Assembly (NCBI GenBank): GCA_035606915.1 | Contig: DATNDU010000203.1 | Coordinates: forward strand, 1 to 64,000 | Origin: Roseiarcus sp035606915 | GTDB lineage: Bacteria; Pseudomonadota; Alphaproteobacteria; Rhizobiales; Beijerinckiaceae | Reading direction: 5' to 3' | DNA: 64,000 bases | In this document: positions 52,651-62,108 of the stretch, in pieces | Layout of the letters: each line of letters opens with the position of its first letter | Numbering within the stretch: position 1 is the first letter of the stretch | Translations under genes and position numbers: made by a program | The notes under the pieces: model-generated | Databases searched by the model: none | The model's input: the letters and a program-made list of their open reading frames with translations, nothing else | What the model was told of the DNA's origin: nothing

Positions 52651-53664
52651 ATGATTCCTGGTCAAAAGAAGAAATTCGGTCGCGTCGATCTCGAAGTGAC
52701 AGCCTTCTCTTTCGGAACGGCCCCGTCGGGGAATTTCCTCAAGCCGGTTTCCGAATCTGACGCTCAGGCGATGTTCGAGACGGCGTGGGACGCGGGCGTG
52801 CGGCTTTACGATACTGCGCCGATGTATGGACACGGTCTCGCCGAATTGCGCACCGGGCACTACCTGCGCTGGAAACCCCGCGACGAATATGTGCTGGCGT
52901 CCAAGGTGGGGCGGCTGCTCAAGCCCGCGAAGCGCGAAACGATCGATTTTACGCCGTGGTCCGACGCAGCTCCCTTCACGCCGCATTTTGACTACAGTTA
53001 TGATGGGACCATGCGCGCGTTCGAGGACTCGCTTCAGCGGCTTGGACTCGAAAGGATGGACATCTGTTTCATCCACGACATCGACCGGTTCACGCGTGGC
53101 GACGAGCAGCCCGAAGTGTTCAGGCAGGCGATGGATGGTTGCTGGCGAGCGCTTGAGAAGCTGCGAAACGAGCGCGTCGTCAGAGCGATCGGCGTCGGCG
53201 TCAACGAATGGGAAGTCTGCTACGAGGCGCTGAAGCAGCGGGATTTTGATGGGTTTCTGCTTGCCGGTCGGTACACGCTACTGGAACAAGAAGCGCTCAA
53301 TGGTTTCCTGCCGCTCTGCCAGGAGCGCGGCGCCGCCGTGATCGTCGGCGGCGGCTTTAACTCCGGCATCCTAGCAACAGGCGCGCGACCGGGCGCGAAA
53401 TACAACTACTCGCCGGCGCCGGGCGCGGTCATGGAGAAGGTCGCCCGAATCGAGAAGGTTTGCGCGGAATTCAACGTTCCGCTTCCAGCCGCCGCTCTCC
53501 AATTCGTCACCGCGCACCCGGCCATTCCGTCTTTTATCGCCGGCACACGCAGCGTGGAGCAGTTGAAACAGAATCTCGCCTGGTTCAGCCATCCCATTCC
53601 CGCGGCGTTCTGGGAAGAGCTAAAGCGAACCGGCCTGCTACGGGAAGACGCGCCGACCCCTTGA
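52651..53664 (+). CDS. Aldo/keto reductase (D-threo-aldose/L-fucose 1-dehydrogenase-like)
   Basis: 337 residues from MIPGQKKKFGRVDLEVTAFS. Family features: FGTAPSGNFLKPVSESDA, YDTAPMYGHGLAELRTGHYL (Asp, Tyr), VLASKVGRLLKP (Lys), ICFIHDIDRFTRGD (His), and AVIVGGGFNSGILATGARPG. This subfamily oxidises L-fucose, D-arabinose or similar sugars (or pyridoxal) to lactones. It ends 27 bases before a strong hairpin. Confidence 0.9.
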   Translation: MIPGQKKKFGRVDLEVTAFSFGTAPSGNFLKPVSESDAQAMFETAWDAGVRLYDTAPMYGHGLAELRTGHYLRWKPRDEYVLASKVGRLLKPAKRETIDFTPWSDAAPFTPHFDYSYDGTMRAFEDSLQRLGLERMDICFIHDIDRFTRGDEQPEVFRQAMDGCWRALEKLRNERVVRAIGVGVNEWEVCYEALKQRDFDGFLLAGRYTLLEQEALNGFLPLCQERGAAVIVGGGFNSGILATGARPGAKYNYSPAPGAVMEKVARIEKVCAEFNVPLPAAALQFVTAHPAIPSFIAGTRSVEQLKQNLAWFSHPIPAAFWEELKRTGLLREDAPTP

Positions 53665-53691
53665 CTAGGCCGCCGATCTCTCAAACCCGGA

Positions 53692-53714
53692 GCGAGGCCC
53701 AAAATGGGCCTCGC
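53692..53714. terminator. Bidirectional terminator hairpin
   Basis: GCGAGGCCC (53692) pairs perfectly with GGGCCTCGC (53706) around an AAAAT loop, between the convergent aldo/keto reductase and GMC oxidoreductase genes. Confidence 0.7.
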
Positions 53715-53794
53715 GAAACAGCGCCCTTCACCACGAGGACATGCCCTTACTTGGACGCGCGCGCCGGCGCATGCGGCGGCCGACTACCGATCTG

Positions 53795-55381
53795 CTACGC
53801 GTTACCCAGTATCATCGAACTCGCCTTTTCCCCGATCATGATCGAAGCCGCGTTCGTGTTCGAGCCGACCACCCGCGGCATCACTGAGCTATCGCAAATC
53901 CTCAGTGCGCTCACGCCGCGCACCCGAAGTTCCGGATCGACGACGGCCTCCGCGTCGACGCCCATCCGGCATGTCCCAACGGGATGGTACGATGTGCGGC
54001 CGTATTGGCGAGCATAGCTCTCGAAATCGGCTTGCGTGCGAACGTCACGGCCCGGGAAATGCTCCTTGCGAATGTAGCGGGCCATCGAGGGTTGGTTCAG
54101 GACATCTCGGCTGATTTTGATCCCTTCGACGGAGACGCGCAGATCGGAGGGATCTCCGAGAAAGTTCGGATCGATGATCGGCATCGCTGAAAGATCGGAG
54201 CTACGCAATTTGACCGAGCCGCGAGCTTTCGGGCGCAACGTATATGAATTCAGCGTCACGCCCGACCCCGACGGGATCTTCGGCACGCCCGCCTCGACGC
54301 CGGCGCCAATAAGGAAGTGGAACTGCAGATCGGGCACGGGCGCCGAACGGTCAGCGTACCAGAAAGCGCCGCCTTCCACCACGTTGGAGGTGACTGGTCC
54401 TTTGCCGAAAATAAGGTATTCGAGCCCGGCCCAGGCCATCCAATGCGGTTTGGCGTATTTGTCGAGGCTGTAGGGCCCGCTAAGCTCATAAACGATGTCA
54501 ACGCCGAAATGGTCGTGCAGGTTCCTGCCAACCCCGGGAAGGTCCGCGACCACGGACAGCCCTAGAGCCCGCAACTCGTCCGCCGGACCCAGACCGGAGA
54601 GCAACATGAGTTTCGGCGAGCCTATCGCGCCAGAGGAGATGAGAATTTCGCGCTCGGCGCGCATCAACTTGGGGCGGCCATCCTCGATCAATTCGACGCC
54701 GACGGCGCGGTCCTTCTCGAAGACAATGCGACGAACCAGCGCGCCTGTCATCACGGTGAGGTTGGGGCGGCCGAGCGCTGGCCGAAGATAGCCAGTAGCT
54801 GCGGAACATCGGCGCGCATTGCGTATCGTCGTTTGGTAGGCGGCCGTTCCCTCCTGCCTTGGTCCATTAAAATCGGGGTTATACGGCATGCCATATTCCT
54901 GGCACGCCCGCACGAAGGCCCGGGTCAAGCGATGAGGCGGCGCCAGCGACGAAACGCCAAGCGGACCGCCCACTCCGTGCCACTCCCCCGACAGCGTGTC
55001 GTTATCTTCCGAGCGCAGGAAGAACGGCCTAATTTCCTGGAACGACCAACCATGACAACCAAACTCCGTCGCCCAGCTGTCGTAGTCCTCGGGGCAGCCT
55101 CGTGTGAAAACCTCTGCGTTAATCGAGCTTCCGCCACCCAGCACCCGCCCTTGCGCATAAGCAATCTCACGGTTGTTGGCGTGGCGTTGCGGCGCGGTCT
55201 TGAGTCCCCAGGTCAGCGGCCCTGAAGTCATTTTGTAAAAGCCGACGGGCATGTGAATATATGGATTGGTGTCCTTGGGACCCGCCTCGATCATCAGCAC
55301 GCTAATGTCGGGCTTCTCTGTCAGCCGAGCCGCCATGACGCAGCCAGCAGAGCCGCCGCCAACGATGATGTAATCAACCAT
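53795..55381 (-). CDS. GMC-family FAD oxidoreductase
   Basis: Choline/alcohol-dehydrogenase-type flavoprotein of 528 residues. FAD-binding DYIIVGGGSAGCVMAARLTE, GMC signature 1 around AQGRVLGGGSSINAEVFTRG, signature 2 ISSGAIGSPKLMLLSGLGPA, and the catalytic His in TSYHPVGTCRMG with VVGSNTNAASIMIGEKAS. It would oxidise a primary or secondary alcohol; the substrate is unknown. It is divergent from the TetR gene across operator copy 2. Confidence 0.93.
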   Translation of the reverse strand: MVDYIIVGGGSAGCVMAARLTEKPDISVLMIEAGPKDTNPYIHMPVGFYKMTSGPLTWGLKTAPQRHANNREIAYAQGRVLGGGSSINAEVFTRGCPEDYDSWATEFGCHGWSFQEIRPFFLRSEDNDTLSGEWHGVGGPLGVSSLAPPHRLTRAFVRACQEYGMPYNPDFNGPRQEGTAAYQTTIRNARRCSAATGYLRPALGRPNLTVMTGALVRRIVFEKDRAVGVELIEDGRPKLMRAEREILISSGAIGSPKLMLLSGLGPADELRALGLSVVADLPGVGRNLHDHFGVDIVYELSGPYSLDKYAKPHWMAWAGLEYLIFGKGPVTSNVVEGGAFWYADRSAPVPDLQFHFLIGAGVEAGVPKIPSGSGVTLNSYTLRPKARGSVKLRSSDLSAMPIIDPNFLGDPSDLRVSVEGIKISRDVLNQPSMARYIRKEHFPGRDVRTQADFESYARQYGRTSYHPVGTCRMGVDAEAVVDPELRVRGVSALRICDSSVMPRVVGSNTNAASIMIGEKASSMILGNA

Positions 55382-55595
55382 GGTGTCCTCCCGCCGCGCC
55401 TGGCCCTAGGCGACCCAGCGGGCGCGCTCCCGCAGTTCGAATAGTGTCGACTTGATCTGAACAGACTCCCCGATGCCATATTTTCTGGTTTCGCGCCCAG
55501 TGCCCAACTGTTTGAACCCGCCCGTAGCGCGAAGGCTGGCATCGGCGATCATAGCGGGCTTCCCCATTGAATTGACAGAACATTCATATTTCGTA

Positions 55596-55609
55596 TAACT
55601 AACTGGTTA
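55596..55609. promoter_or_regulatory. TetR-type operator motif, copy 2
   Basis: TAACTAACTGGTTA, reverse complement TAACCAGTTAGTTA, one base different from copy 1. It lies between the divergent GMC (214 bases) and TetR (117 bases) starts, consistent with autoregulation. Confidence 0.65.
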
Positions 55610-55726
55610 TTTATTGCAAGGGCCTCCACCCCAGATTCGTTACCGCGATTTGGGGCGCGGCTCAACTTTTGAATGGCGAGTGTTTCACGCCAGTCAGCAC
55701 GCGGAGCTTGGACCTTGGGTATAGAA

Positions 55727-56386
55727 ATGAAGAAGGCTGCGCCCGAAAAGGTCGTCAGGCAGAGAGACCCCGACGGCACCAAAGCGCGTATCTTGGAGGC
55801 GGCAAAACGCGAGTTCGCGAAGCTTGGGTTCGGCGGCGCCCGCGTTGACAGCATCGCGACGCGGGCGAAAGCGAATAAGCGAATGATCTACCATTATTTC
55901 ATCAGTAAGGAAGAACTTTTCACAGCCGTGATAGAGGAGGCCTATCTCGAAATCCGCGTAGCGGAGCGGAAATTATCGCTCGATTCGCTTGAGCCCGAAG
56001 CGGCGCTGGAACGTCTGGTCCGATTCACCTGGAAATATTATCTAGCCAATCCGGAATTCCTCACCTTCGTGAATAGCGAGAATTTGCACAAGGCGCGCCA
56101 TTTGAAGAAGTCCAGCGTCATGACTCAGGAGTACCCGCATTTCGTCGGCATCGTTCAAGGCATTATCGATCGTGGCGTCGCGAAGGGGGTATTCCGACCA
56201 GGCATAGATGCGGTCCAACTTAACATCACAATGGCCGCGATCAGCTATTATTACCTCACGAACCGTTACACCGGATCGATCATCTACGACCGCGATCTGA
56301 TGGCGAAAGACCGGCTGGACGAACGATTGGAGTTCAACGTAGATACGATAAAGCGCCTTGTGCGGCCCGATCCACGCGTGCTTTGA
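55727..56386 (+). CDS. TetR-family regulator (copy 2)
   Basis: 219 residues from MKKAAPEKVVRQRDPDG. HTH: ARILEAAKREFAKLGFGGAR, VDSIATRAKANKRMIYHYFI; ligand domain LSLDSLEPEAALERLVRFTW and FVNSENLHKARHLKKSSV. The ATG at 55727 is chosen; an upstream in-frame start has no similarity. Paralogue of the 37 kb regulator. It converges on the CoA-transferase gene and is the best candidate to bind the 14-bp motif. Confidence 0.93.
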   Translation: MKKAAPEKVVRQRDPDGTKARILEAAKREFAKLGFGGARVDSIATRAKANKRMIYHYFISKEELFTAVIEEAYLEIRVAERKLSLDSLEPEAALERLVRFTWKYYLANPEFLTFVNSENLHKARHLKKSSVMTQEYPHFVGIVQGIIDRGVAKGVFRPGIDAVQLNITMAAISYYYLTNRYTGSIIYDRDLMAKDRLDERLEFNVDTIKRLVRPDPRVL

Positions 56387-56403
56387 CGCAACGCCGCGTC
56401 GCC

Positions 56404-57933
56404 TTATGCTGGGGAGCCGCTGGGGGCTGCATTGAGCCGTATGATTGGCGAGAAGGCCATGCGATCGAGAACGTCGCGCTGGATATTGACGCCGGGCGAA
56501 ACTTCGATGAGCGCCACGCCGTCGTCGTCAAGGCGAAACACGGCCCTTTCGGTAATGTAGAGGACCGCTTGGCCATTGGATCTGGCCTGCGCTCCGCTGA
56601 AGGTGACGTGCTCGACCTCTTTGACGAGTTTCGGCAAGTCGCCCGCCTTGACGATTCGCACCCTACCGTCCAGGTCACTCTCGACTTCCAGACCCTTCGC
56701 CTCAAAAGCCCCACAGAACACGACTTTGCGCGCCGTCTGAGTAATATCGACAAATCCGCCCGGGCCCACCAACCTTCCCCCGATCATCGAGACGTTGACG
56801 TTACCCGCCGCGTCCATTTCGCCCATCCCGAGGAACGCCACGTCGATGCCGCCCCCAGAGTAGAAATCAAACTGATCGTTGGACGCGATGATGGCGTCGG
56901 GGTCGCGCGCCGACCCGAACATCGGTCCATCCAGCATTTCACCATTATGGATCCCCTGCTCGACGGTTCCCCAGTAATTGGCCTGACCGGCGGCGGCCAC
57001 GAGCGCGGGAATCCCGCCGGGTATGCCAAAGCCAAAATTCACCGAGCGCGCCTCGCCGAGTTCCCGCAGCGCACGCTCGGCGATGATGCGTCGAATGCCC
57101 GTGGGCATTTCAAGCTTCGCGGCCGTTACCCGTTCGGAGAGCGGCGCCTCGCCGGAAATACTCGGCTCATATTTCGGCAGGTAGGTCTTGCGCGATTCGG
57201 GGGCCACAGTCACGCCATCGACGAGGACGCCGGGCACGCGCACCAGGCGCGCGTGCAACCCGCGTCTTTCGCGAATCGATTCCACCTGCGCGTAAACCCG
57301 GCCGCCGCAATTGCGGGCCGCCAGCGCTACGGCATGGCAATCGAGATCGGCGGGTTCCCGGTGGAGCGTGAGATTGCCTCGGGCGTCCGACTCGGTCGCG
57401 CGGATCAACGCGAAATCGATAGGAATGGGCTTGTAGCGGAGATATTCGCGGCCATCGATCGAGAGCAATTCGACCAGGGAATCTTTCGCAGCCGCGTTGC
57501 ATCGCCCGCCCTCGCGCCGCGGATCCGCGAAAGTGCCCAGGCCGATTCGCGTTATCAACCCAGGCCGCCCCGCGCCAATCTCGCGCAACAGGTTGGAAAT
57601 CGCGCCGCCCGGAAACGCGTAGGCTTCGATCAAATTGTCGGCGGCGAGTTTCTGCATGCGCGGCGACCAACTCCAGTGGCCACCGATGACCCGGCGCACC
57701 ATGCCGGCATGCGCGAACCGGCTGAGACCGCTGTCGCGCCCGTCGCCAATGCCCAGCGCGTGCACGAGGGTGAGGTCACGCGGACTCCCGGTCGCCAAAA
57801 ACGAGGCCTCGATCGCGGCGAACACATTATCGGCTTCCAAGAATATTCCAGACCCGGTCAGAGCGATGACGGCGCCATCGAAGATGCGACTGGCGATCTC
57901 GGAGGTCTGCAAAATCTCGACGGCTTTTCCCAT
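56404..57933 (-). CDS. Acyl-CoA:acetate CoA-transferase (fused alpha-beta type)
   Basis: Family I CoA-transferase of 509 residues, propionate CoA-transferase-like with both domains in one chain. Domain 1: DGAVIALTGSGIFLEADNVF, GLITRIGLGTFADPRREGG; domain 2: VNFGFGIPGGIPALVAAAGQ, and the catalytic Glu in YWGTVEQGIHNGEMLDG, then SGGGIDVAFLGMGEMDA. ATG at 57933 follows GAGGGAAG. It probably activates a free acid for the acyl-CoA dehydrogenase encoded divergently across operator copy 3. Confidence 0.92.
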   Translation of the reverse strand: MGKAVEILQTSEIASRIFDGAVIALTGSGIFLEADNVFAAIEASFLATGSPRDLTLVHALGIGDGRDSGLSRFAHAGMVRRVIGGHWSWSPRMQKLAADNLIEAYAFPGGAISNLLREIGAGRPGLITRIGLGTFADPRREGGRCNAAAKDSLVELLSIDGREYLRYKPIPIDFALIRATESDARGNLTLHREPADLDCHAVALAARNCGGRVYAQVESIRERRGLHARLVRVPGVLVDGVTVAPESRKTYLPKYEPSISGEAPLSERVTAAKLEMPTGIRRIIAERALRELGEARSVNFGFGIPGGIPALVAAAGQANYWGTVEQGIHNGEMLDGPMFGSARDPDAIIASNDQFDFYSGGGIDVAFLGMGEMDAAGNVNVSMIGGRLVGPGGFVDITQTARKVVFCGAFEAKGLEVESDLDGRVRIVKAGDLPKLVKEVEHVTFSGAQARSNGQAVLYITERAVFRLDDDGVALIEVSPGVNIQRDVLDRMAFSPIIRLNAAPSGSPA

Positions 57934-58026
57934 TGCGCTTCCCTCATTCACCGACAATTCTAGGCCGCTCGCGACGGTCCCTCCCGCGGGGCGAATCCCT
58001 TGACGCGCCGATTGCGGGGCTATAAA

Positions 58027-58040
58027 TAACTGGATAGTTA
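58027..58040. promoter_or_regulatory. TetR-type operator motif, copy 3
   Basis: TAACTGGATAGTTA lies between the divergent CoA-transferase (93 bases) and acyl-CoA dehydrogenase (78 bases) starts. It agrees with TAACYRGWTAGTTA at all positions. Confidence 0.65.
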
Positions 58041-58118
58041 CTATTCCAACGAATGTCGAGCGCCTTCGCTCTTTCGCGCCTCGGCCAACGAAAGAATCCA
58101 GGATCGGCGAGGAAAGAC

Positions 58119-59279
58119 ATGCTTCCTGTCCCCAAAGGCGATCGAGACACCTATCTGCAAATACGAGATATGGCGCGCATTTTTGCCGACGGGGAGGTGC
58201 GGCCGAAGGCGGAGGCGCTCGATCGCGACGAGCGCTTCCCGCGCGAATTGTACCAGCAAATGGGCGAGCTCGGCCTGTTCGGCATAACCGTGCCCGCCGA
58301 ACTCGGCGGCGTCGGCCTCGATAGTTATGCCTACGCAATCGTCATGGAAGAACTGGCGCGCGGATATGCGTCGGTCGCCGATCAATGCGGAGTCGTCGAA
58401 CTCATTGGGACGCTGCTCAGCCGATACGCAACCGCCGAGCAGCAAGCTAGATGGATTCCGGAGGTCGTATCCGCTCGGAGATTCGTGAGCTACTGCATTT
58501 CCGAGCCGGAAGCTGGTTCCGACGTTGGGGGTATCAAGACGACGGCGGTTCGCGACGGCGCCGGCTGGCGCTTGAACGGCGGCAAAATCTGGATTCATAA
58601 CGCCCCGGTGGCCGATGTCGGCTTCGTTCTGGCGCGCACCGATCCCGCTGCCGGAAATCGTGGCATGTCGATCTTTATCGTCCCCCTCGATGCAGCGGGC
58701 GTCTCCCGAGGGCCAAAAGAACACAAGATGGGCCAGCGCGCGAGCCAGGTGGGAGCGCTGCACTTCGACAATGTCGCGGTTCCACAAGGGGCATTGCTGG
58801 GTCAGGAAGGGCGCGGTTTCCATATGATGATGAGCGCGCTCGAAAAGGGGCGCGTCGGCATCGCCTCGCTTGCTGTCGGCATTGCACAAGCGGGCCTCGA
58901 GGCCGCGCTGGAGTACACGCAGACCCGCAAGCAGTTTGGTCAACCGATCGGGGCCAACCAAGGCCTGCAATGGATGCTGGCGGACATGGTGAAGGAGATT
59001 ACCGCCGCGCGCGCCCTCGTGCATCGGGCCGCGATTATGATCGACAATGGCGAACCCGCCAATGCGGCCTGCTCGATCGCCAAGTGTTTCGCGGGCGACA
59101 TGGTCGTGGCTCAAACGGCCAATGCGGTTCAGATGTTCGGCGGCTCCGGCTATATCAGAGGTTTCGAGGTCGAGCGTCTTTATCGCGACGCCAAGATCTG
59201 CCAGATCTACGAAGGCACCCAGCAAATCCAGCGCACGGTAATCGCCCGCGAGCTGATAAAGAACGGAGCACGAATTTGA
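58119..59279 (+). CDS. Acyl-CoA dehydrogenase
   Basis: FAD enzyme of 386 residues from MLPVPKGDRDTYLQIRDMAR, with GAGGAAAG upstream. Motifs: FVSYCISEPEAGSDVGGIKT, GGKIWIHNAPVADVGFVLAR, MFGGSGYIRGFEVERLYRDA and the catalytic Glu in ICQIYEGTQQIQRTV. It introduces an alpha-beta double bond into an acyl-CoA. Its stop overlaps the next start (TTGA), first gene of a four-gene operon. Confidence 0.93.
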   Translation: MLPVPKGDRDTYLQIRDMARIFADGEVRPKAEALDRDERFPRELYQQMGELGLFGITVPAELGGVGLDSYAYAIVMEELARGYASVADQCGVVELIGTLLSRYATAEQQARWIPEVVSARRFVSYCISEPEAGSDVGGIKTTAVRDGAGWRLNGGKIWIHNAPVADVGFVLARTDPAAGNRGMSIFIVPLDAAGVSRGPKEHKMGQRASQVGALHFDNVAVPQGALLGQEGRGFHMMMSALEKGRVGIASLAVGIAQAGLEAALEYTQTRKQFGQPIGANQGLQWMLADMVKEITAARALVHRAAIMIDNGEPANAACSIAKCFAGDMVVAQTANAVQMFGGSGYIRGFEVERLYRDAKICQIYEGTQQIQRTVIARELIKNGARI

Positions 59280-60046
59280 CGGGCTATGCCGCGCTGATTA
59301 CCGGCGGCAGCCGCGGGATCGGGAGAGGAATTGCGACCGCGCTCGCCGCGGAAGGATTTTCGATCGCGGTGAACGCCCTTGTCCACGACGAGGAGGTCGA
59401 AGAGACGATTGCGTCGCTGCGAAACCAAGGCGTCAAAGCCATAGCGGCCATTGGCGATGTGTCCGATCTATCGATCCATGGCTCGTTGCTGGAACAAGCG
59501 GAGATCGGCGTCGGTCCACTTTCGACGTTGGTCAACAACGCCGGCGTCTCCGTGCTTCGGCGCGGAGACCTTCTCGATGTCGCGCCCGAAAGCTATGATC
59601 GCTGCCAGGCTATAAATACGCGCGGCGCGTTTTTTCTCACCCAGGCATGGGCCAAGCGGGTGCTGGCGCAGCCCCGCGACGATGATCGTCATCGATCGAT
59701 AATCACCATCTCCTCCTCGAACGCGGTCGCGGTTTCGATTTCGCGAGGCGAGTATTGCGTTTCCAAGGCGGCGACTTCGATGATCGCCAAGCTCTTCGCA
59801 GTTCGCCTGGGCGCCGAAGGCATTGGATCTTATGAAATTCAGCCAGGCTTAATTGAAACCTCGATGACCGCGGTGGTCAAGAACCTCTATGAACAGCGCA
59901 TTCGCGAGGGGCTGATCGTCGCGCCACGGATGGGTCAGCCGTCAGACATTGGATCGATCGCTGCCGCCATGGCGACCGGCAAGCTCGCCTACTGCACAGG
60001 CCAGGCGGTGCACGCCGACGGCGGCCTCCTTATCCCTAGATTTTGA
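59276..60046 (+). CDS. SDR oxidoreductase, ketoreductase-like
   Basis: 256 residues, TTG start inside the upstream stop codon, with GGAG before it. Cofactor motif ITGGSRGIGRGIATALA, NNAG in LVNNAGVSVL, catalytic Ser in TISSSNAV and Tyr/Lys in EYCVSKAATSM. C-terminal GQAVHADGGLLIPRF. In this operon a hydroxyacyl-CoA or polyol/keto substrate is plausible. Confidence 0.9.
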   Translation: MTGYAALITGGSRGIGRGIATALAAEGFSIAVNALVHDEEVEETIASLRNQGVKAIAAIGDVSDLSIHGSLLEQAEIGVGPLSTLVNNAGVSVLRRGDLLDVAPESYDRCQAINTRGAFFLTQAWAKRVLAQPRDDDRHRSIITISSSNAVAVSISRGEYCVSKAATSMIAKLFAVRLGAEGIGSYEIQPGLIETSMTAVVKNLYEQRIREGLIVAPRMGQPSDIGSIAAAMATGKLAYCTGQAVHADGGLLIPRF

Positions 60047-60060
60047 TTCTGGAGCCCGTG

Positions 60061-61233
60061 ATGAACTCATCCGAACTTACGCTTCCCGATGAGTCCGGCG
60101 GCTCGTCATTGTATCGGCTGCGTGGCGCTCCCGTCGCGACACCCTCCCCGCCGCACGTATTCAATCGCGTGGCCTTGTCGGCGGCCCACGTCGTCGCCGA
60201 TCCCTTCGCAAGCCGGGAGCCGAGCGCCGGCCCGGCGATTGATTGGGATGGGACGATCCGTTTTCGCCGTCACCTTCTGGACCTCGGCATGGGCATCGCC
60301 GAGGCTATGGACACCGCGCAGCGTGGCGGCGGACTCGATTGGCAGGGCGCCCTGGAACTCGTTCGGCGTTCGCTCGACGCCGCCGCGCCGCAAGAGCGGC
60401 AGCGGATCTTCTCGGGAGCGGGAACCGATCAACTGGAACCGGGCGACGCGCGGGACTTGGACGACGTAGTGAGGGCTTATATCGAGCAGATCGAAGCGAT
60501 TCAGAAGCTAGGCGGACGAATCGTTCTGATGGCTAGCCGTGCGCTGGCCCGCGTCGCCCGGACGGCCGCCGACTATGAAAACGTCTACCGCAAAGTTTTG
60601 GCCTCTTGCGAGCGTCCGGTGATCTTGCACTGGTTGGGCGATATGTTTGACCCGCTGCTGACGGGATACTGGGGCGCGGGTCGCTTCGAACCCGCGCTGG
60701 AGACGGCCCTCGCGGTGATTGGCGCGAACGCCGGCAAGATCGAGGGCATCAAGATTTCGCTTCTCGATGCGGAAAAGGAGATTGTGATGCGTCGGCGGCT
60801 GCCGCCAACGGTCAAAATGTATACGGGCGACGACTTCAACTATCCCGAACTCATCAAGGGCGACGCGAGTGGCTTCAGTCACGCGCTGCTCGGCATTTTC
60901 GACCCGATCGCGCCCGCAGCATCAATCGCCCTCGCAGCTCTCGCCCGGGGCGACGCCAAAACCTTCGATGGGATTCTCGCGCCGACGGTTCCCTTGAGCC
61001 GCCTGATCTTCCGAGCCCCAACCCAATTCTACAAAACCGGCGTCGTGTTCCTCGCCTTTTTGAACGGCCACCAAAGCCACTTCGTGATGCTCGGTGGCGC
61101 GCAGTCCATGCGCCCGCTGCCCTACTTTACCACATTGTTCCGACTGGCCGACGAGGCGGGTTTGCTGCGAGACCCGGACCTCGCCACGGCACGCATGCGC
61201 CGTTTCCTGGCATTCTACGGCTTCGGGGACTAA
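60061..61233 (+). CDS. DUF993 protein, DHDPS-like TIM-barrel aldolase candidate
   Basis: 390 residues from ATG at 60061 (GGAG upstream; a TTG at 60043 overlapping the SDR stop is an alternative). The DUF993 family belongs to the dihydrodipicolinate-synthase/N-acetylneuraminate-lyase superfamily. GRIVLMASRALARVARTAAD, RPVILHWLGDMFDPLLTGYW and a candidate Schiff-base Lys, K231, in GKIEGIKISLLDAEKEI. MYTGDDFNYPELIKGD matches the family. No reaction is established; a retro-aldol or dehydration step is inferred. Confidence 0.85.
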   Translation: MNSSELTLPDESGGSSLYRLRGAPVATPSPPHVFNRVALSAAHVVADPFASREPSAGPAIDWDGTIRFRRHLLDLGMGIAEAMDTAQRGGGLDWQGALELVRRSLDAAAPQERQRIFSGAGTDQLEPGDARDLDDVVRAYIEQIEAIQKLGGRIVLMASRALARVARTAADYENVYRKVLASCERPVILHWLGDMFDPLLTGYWGAGRFEPALETALAVIGANAGKIEGIKISLLDAEKEIVMRRRLPPTVKMYTGDDFNYPELIKGDASGFSHALLGIFDPIAPAASIALAALARGDAKTFDGILAPTVPLSRLIFRAPTQFYKTGVVFLAFLNGHQSHFVMLGGAQSMRPLPYFTTLFRLADEAGLLRDPDLATARMRRFLAFYGFGD

Positions 61234-61237
61234 TTCA

Positions 61238-62095
61238 TTGCGCGCCTTAGAGGATCGCCTCGATCTTTGCTCCATCAACACCGCGACGCTAGGCCACAAA
61301 GCGCCCATCGGCGCGGTGATCGAGAGTGTCGCAAGATTTGGTTTCGGCGGAATCTGCCCCTGGCGCCGCGATCTGGAAACAGAGGACATCCACGCGGTAT
61401 CGCGGCAAATCCGCGACGCCGGGCTTTCAGTATCAGGGTATTGCCGTTCCACCTATCTGCCGGCCGCCACGACCGAGGCTTTTCGCGCCAACGTCGAAGA
61501 CAATATTCGCGCCATCGATCAGGCGGCGATTATCGGCGCCGCCTGCTTTGTAATGGTCGTGGGATCATTGCCCACGGGCTCCCGCGATCTTCCCGCCGCG
61601 CGAGACCAGGTGGCAGAGGGAACCGCGACGCTGTTGCGACACGCGCGCAGCGTCGGTGTGCGGCTCGCCTTGGAACCGCTGCACCCTATGTACGCCAACG
61701 ACCGGTCGTGTCTGAATACGATCCAGCAGGCCCTCGATCTCGCCGATTTGCTGGAGCCGGGGGCGCCGGAAGCACCCGACCTCGGCCTGGCGATCGATGT
61801 CTATCACGTTTGGTGGGATCCCGCTCTGGCTGAGGGAATCGCGCGCGCCGGCGCCGCGCGTCGAATCCTGGGCTTCCATGTTTGTGACTGGCTGGTTCCG
61901 ACGCGCGACTTCCTCACCGATCGCGGCATGATGGGTGACGGGGTGATCGATATCCCAAGCGTTCGCGCGATGGTGGAGGCGGCCGGGTACAACCAGCTCG
62001 TCGAGGTCGAGATATTCTCAGACCGCGACTGGTGGGCGCGTCCGCCCGAAGAAGCGCTTTCGGTTTGCGCACAGCGGCTGCAAACGGTGTGCTGA
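61238..62095 (+). CDS. Sugar phosphate isomerase/epimerase-type TIM barrel
   Basis: AP-endonuclease-2/xylose-isomerase-like barrel (PF01261), 285 residues from TTG at 61238, four bases after the DUF993 stop. GAVIESVARFGFGGICPWRR, GVRLALEPLHPMYANDRSC, LGLAIDVYHVWWDPALAEGI (metal-binding Asp and His), and a Glu in LVEVEIFSDRDWW. DUF993 and this type of gene commonly occur together; the substrate is not known. Confidence 0.9.
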   Translation: MRALEDRLDLCSINTATLGHKAPIGAVIESVARFGFGGICPWRRDLETEDIHAVSRQIRDAGLSVSGYCRSTYLPAATTEAFRANVEDNIRAIDQAAIIGAACFVMVVGSLPTGSRDLPAARDQVAEGTATLLRHARSVGVRLALEPLHPMYANDRSCLNTIQQALDLADLLEPGAPEAPDLGLAIDVYHVWWDPALAEGIARAGAARRILGFHVCDWLVPTRDFLTDRGMMGDGVIDIPSVRAMVEAAGYNQLVEVEIFSDRDWWARPPEEALSVCAQRLQTVC

Positions 62096-62108
62096 AACAA
62101 GCGCCGCG

